NCBI GenBank assembly: GCA_902785705.1 | Contig: CACZZN010000001.1 | Coordinates: forward strand, 62,001-126,000 | Length of the DNA stretch: 64,000 nt | Direction: 5' to 3' | DNA from: an uncultured Veillonellaceae bacterium | GTDB lineage: Bacteria; Bacillota; Negativicutes; Selenomonadales; Selenomonadaceae | Part shown: one piece after another, positions 61,863-64,000 of the stretch | Layout: every line of letters begins with the position of its first letter | Position numbering within the stretch: position 1 is the first letter of the stretch | Notes under the pieces: generated by a model | The model's database searches: none | Seen by the model: only the letters and a program-made list of their open reading frames with translations | Told to the model about the DNA's origin: nothing | Translations under genes and position numbers: made by a program

Positions 61863-62255
61863 CTATTCTTCCATCTGCAGCTTCTTCATGCTTCGGGCTT
61901 CCTGCACCTTTTCCGCGATGGTTTCCAGAGATGCCCCCGCCCTCGATTCCATAGCTGCAAGAACCGCGCCTTCCACCAGTGGGCAATCCAGCAGTTCCAG
62001 CCTGCATTCCGGCAGCGTTTCCACCGCCATTTCCGCTGTCAGGACAGCGCTTCCCAGATCCACAAGGATGGCAGCGCCCTCCTCCGTATAGACATCCCGA
62101 ATGGCATAGATGATTTTTTCGAAACTCGTTCCCGTCGTTCCGTCATCCAGCCCGCCTGCCGCAGCCACCGGCGCATCAGGCGCCATCATCTGCGCCAGCT
62201 CCACGACGCCCTCTGCCAACCGCTGGCTATGGGATACCACCACAATTCCAACCAT
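61863..62255 (-). CDS. dhaM: PTS IIA-type phosphotransferase, DhaM-like
   Basis: The 130-residue protein is a mannose-type IIA domain. IVVVSHSQRLAEGVVELAQM carries the phospho-accepting His at residue 9, and ILVDLGSAVLTAEMAVETL follows, both typical of DhaM, which donates phosphate from the PTS to dihydroxyacetone kinase. DhaK and DhaL are not in the window, and HPr/EI domains are absent. The start is ATG 62255 with GGGGGACTGACGC upstream. Confidence 0.8.
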   Translation of the reverse strand: MVGIVVVSHSQRLAEGVVELAQMMAPDAPVAAAGGLDDGTTGTSFEKIIYAIRDVYTEEGAAILVDLGSAVLTAEMAVETLPECRLELLDCPLVEGAVLAAMESRAGASLETIAEKVQEARSMKKLQMEE

Positions 62256-62506
62256 GCGTCAGTCCCCCAATTTCAAAACTCCATATTCCACGTATTCTAT
62301 TCAACAAAAAATTTCAAACTCCTGCTTCCAAAAAGAAAAGTCCTCGCGCATGCAAGGACTTAAGGAACCACTGATTAATTCCCTTTTGCCCTTGCCGAGT
62401 CTTTTCCTGTCATGCTGCGTCAGATGCCGTTCGACGTAGCCCTGCTACGACTTCACGGCATCTTTCTTGCCTGACAGAAAAATCCTTCGCCAATTTCCTT
62501 AATGAT
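62256..62506. other. Spacer with the inverted family-1 element
   Basis: The gap between the penicillin-binding protein gene and the DhaM-like gene holds the element at 62363-62499. The rest shows no gene or clear promoter. Confidence 0.5.
62363..62499 (-). mobile_element. MITE-like element family 1, inverted 137-bp copy
   Basis: Read on the minus strand it matches the element in hicA almost base for base over its middle: GATTTTTCTGTCAGGCAAG, then GATGCCGTGAAGTCGTAGCA and GACTCGGCAAGGG. It lacks about 24 bp just inside its left end and has six extra bases before TGACAGGAAAAG. The outer right end is TTAATCAGTGGTTCCT. Confidence 0.82.
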
Positions 62507-64000
62507 TTACGGACTGAACTGTATGACGATGTGTGTGCCGTTCTCCACCAGTGTATTCGGCGCGATGCTCTGCCCTACCGCGCGTCCCGATCCTTCGCTT
62601 TCCACGGAAAGACCCCTGGATGCCGCAGTCCTGGATGCCTCACGGATGCTCTGGCCTGTGAAATCCGGCACCACCACCATGCCGCTCGGGACATTTCCCT
62701 CAAAGGCAGGCGTCGGAGGCTGGCTCGGCTTCTGCGTCAGATTCATGTCGCCTTCGATTTCCACTTCCCCATCGTCCAGCAGTTCCGGATCCAAGGTGGG
62801 CTCGATATGACGATAGCGCAGGATCTGGGAAAAGATATTGCCCGCCACCGGCGCTGCGATCTGCCCGCCGTAGAATATGCCGGAGGGGTCGTCAATGATG
62901 ACCAGCACCACGAACTGCGGATCCTCCACCGGCGCAAAGCCGCAGAAAGACGCGATATAGCGTCCGTCCATATATCCCACGCCGTCCTCGCGGATTTTCT
63001 GCGCCGTGCCCGTCTTTCCGGCAATGCGGTAGCCCTTGACCGCAGCCTTTCCGCCGCCGCCTGTGGCGACGACCTGCTCCAAGAGGCCCACCAGCGTCTT
63101 ATCCGTGGCGGACTCAATGGTACGACGCACCTCTTCCGGTTTCGTTTCCTGATAGGTAGTCCCATCCGCGTTCCGGATGGCCTTCACAATGTGCGGTTTC
63201 AAGAGAATCCCGTCATTCGCGATGGCGGACATGGCCGTCACAAGCTGCAGCGGCGTCACCGCGATGCTCTGCCCGATGGCCATGGTCGCGATATCCGAGT
63301 CCCCCATATCCTCCGGGTTGAAAAGCAGGCCCGCTTCCTCGCCCGGAAGCTCGATGCCCGTATATTCCCCAAAGCCGAAAATCTTCGCATATTCTATCAG
63401 TTTTTCTGCGCCCAGTTGCAGTCCCACCTGGGCAAAGCCTGTATTCAGCGAGTTCTTCACCACATCCGTGAACGTGACCGTCCCGAAGCTCTCACCGTTC
63501 CAGTTCTGTATGCGCCGCCCCGACACCATGACATATCCCGGATCCACAAAGATCTTGTTCGGAGAAACCACCTTTTCCTGCAAAGCCGCCCCCGCCACGA
63601 CCGCCTTAAAGGTCGACCCCGGTTCGTAGATAAAGGACACGGCGCGGTTTTTCCATACCTCCGGCTGATAGTCCCAAAAACGGTTGGGATTATAGCTCGG
63701 ACGGGATGCCATGGCCAGCACCTCGGCCGTCTTGGGATCCATCACGACGCAGGTAACGCTCAACGGATTATTCGCCGCCATCGCCTTGTCAAGCTCCTGC
63801 TCCACGATGAACTGGATCGCACTGTCGATCGTAAGCTCTATGGTCTTGCAGTGGTCTCCCTGATAGCCGCGCTTCGCAAAGATGGAATCCAGAATCGGGC
63901 GCTCCGCAGGATCCGTGTAGAGAAAAGTGTCCGTCACCTCTCCCTTGATATACTTGTCCAAAGCCTGCTCGATGCCGTCCAGCCCCTTGTCGTCCGTACC
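62507..64000 (-). CDS. PBP2/SpoVD-type transpeptidase with PASTA domain, N-terminus cut by window edge
   Basis: This class B penicillin-binding protein cross-links peptidoglycan. The reading frame is open to base 64000, so the N-terminal anchor and dimer domain are missing. Visible are VGTDDKGLDG-like GTDDKGLDGIEQALDKY, the active serine in YEPGSTFKAV, the second motif NSLNTGFAQ, and KTGTAQKIR. A C-terminal PASTA domain (VVPDFTGQSIREASRTAA) follows, preceded by an acidic linker. It could be FtsI-like or SpoVD-like; genes that would decide (mraY, murE) lie outside the window. Confidence 0.92.
   Translation of the reverse strand, partial: GTDDKGLDGIEQALDKYIKGEVTDTFLYTDPAERPILDSIFAKRGYQGDHCKTIELTIDSAIQFIVEQELDKAMAANNPLSVTCVVMDPKTAEVLAMASRPSYNPNRFWDYQPEVWKNRAVSFIYEPGSTFKAVVAGAALQEKVVSPNKIFVDPGYVMVSGRRIQNWNGESFGTVTFTDVVKNSLNTGFAQVGLQLGAEKLIEYAKIFGFGEYTGIELPGEEAGLLFNPEDMGDSDIATMAIGQSIAVTPLQLVTAMSAIANDGILLKPHIVKAIRNADGTTYQETKPEEVRRTIESATDKTLVGLLEQVVATGGGGKAAVKGYRIAGKTGTAQKIREDGVGYMDGRYIASFCGFAPVEDPQFVVLVIIDDPSGIFYGGQIAAPVAGNIFSQILRYRHIEPTLDPELLDDGEVEIEGDMNLTQKPSQPPTPAFEGNVPSGMVVVPDFTGQSIREASRTAASRGLSVESEGSGRAVGQSIAPNTLVENGTHIVIQFSP

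Noticed and set aside
1..64000. CRISPR array, rRNA or tRNA genes
   Set aside because: I saw no regularly spaced repeat-spacer units, no rRNA sequence and no cloverleaf with a T-loop GTTCRA pattern that I could support.

Overview
The window looks like chromosomal DNA of a Gram-negative-type Firmicute of the class Negativicutes (Selenomonas/Mitsuokella-like). The gene orders are Firmicute-type (rimP-nusA-rnpM-ylxQ-infB-rbfA-nrnA-truB-ribF; rpsB-tsf-pyrH-frr and uppS-cdsA-dxr-rseP-ispG). They sit beside an RND efflux system and a type IV pilus cluster typical of cells with an outer membrane. ATP-dependent PEP carboxykinase and LarB/LarC fit an anaerobic fermenter. This placement is inferred from gene content only. 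Most of the window is ordinary conserved chromosome with few spacer bases.

Layout. 1-6.1 kb: pckA (cut by the window edge), lysC, and a plus-strand run uraA - RluA-type pseudouridine synthase - fba. 6.2-12.4 kb: comEC and comEA (DNA uptake), a STAS-protein operon, a dicarboxylate-type symporter with a GHKL-like N-terminal extension, and HU. 12.6-21.3 kb, all minus strand: isoprenoid/envelope genes (ispG, rseP, dxr, cdsA, uppS), then a translation cluster (frr, pyrH, tsf, rpsB) with a small ferredoxin. 21.4-31.5 kb: RNase G, a fused radical SAM protein, rodA, larC, larB, aroB, aroK, aroC. 31.6-36.2 kb: eight overlapping type IV pilus/pseudopilin genes. 36.5-44.5 kb: the rimP-to-ribF operon.

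44.6-64 kb is the accessory part. It carries small palindromic repeat elements, a DUF134-NifX-type fusion with its own operator-like palindrome, a DUF1902/HicA toxin-antitoxin pair whose toxin gene is split by a 155-bp MITE-like element, two secreted proteins of unknown function that share a four-box promoter, and a large hybrid histidine kinase. It also holds an RND pump with its lipoprotein adaptor, rpe, a LysR regulator, MscL with a zinc-ribbon tail, a candidate structured RNA, a secreted GH26-like protein, a DhaM-like PTS protein, and a PASTA-containing transpeptidase running off the window.

The most notable signals are non-coding. (1) A MITE-like family (155 bp, 137 bp and solo-hairpin copies) has one copy inside hicA, and the two toxin halves can be rejoined in frame. 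(2) A second short repeat keeps a conserved arm but swaps its hairpin for a different self-complementary one. (3) Boxes with exact 11-bp periodicity lie at identical distances from the -10 of two adjacent secreted-protein genes. (4) A minus-strand, terminator-ended segment near 58.3-58.5 kb can fold into a long irregular hairpin. On the protein side, the symporter fused to a degenerate kinase-like domain close to a STAS protein suggests partner-switching control of transport. All functional statements come from reading the sequence and from family knowledge; no database search was possible.
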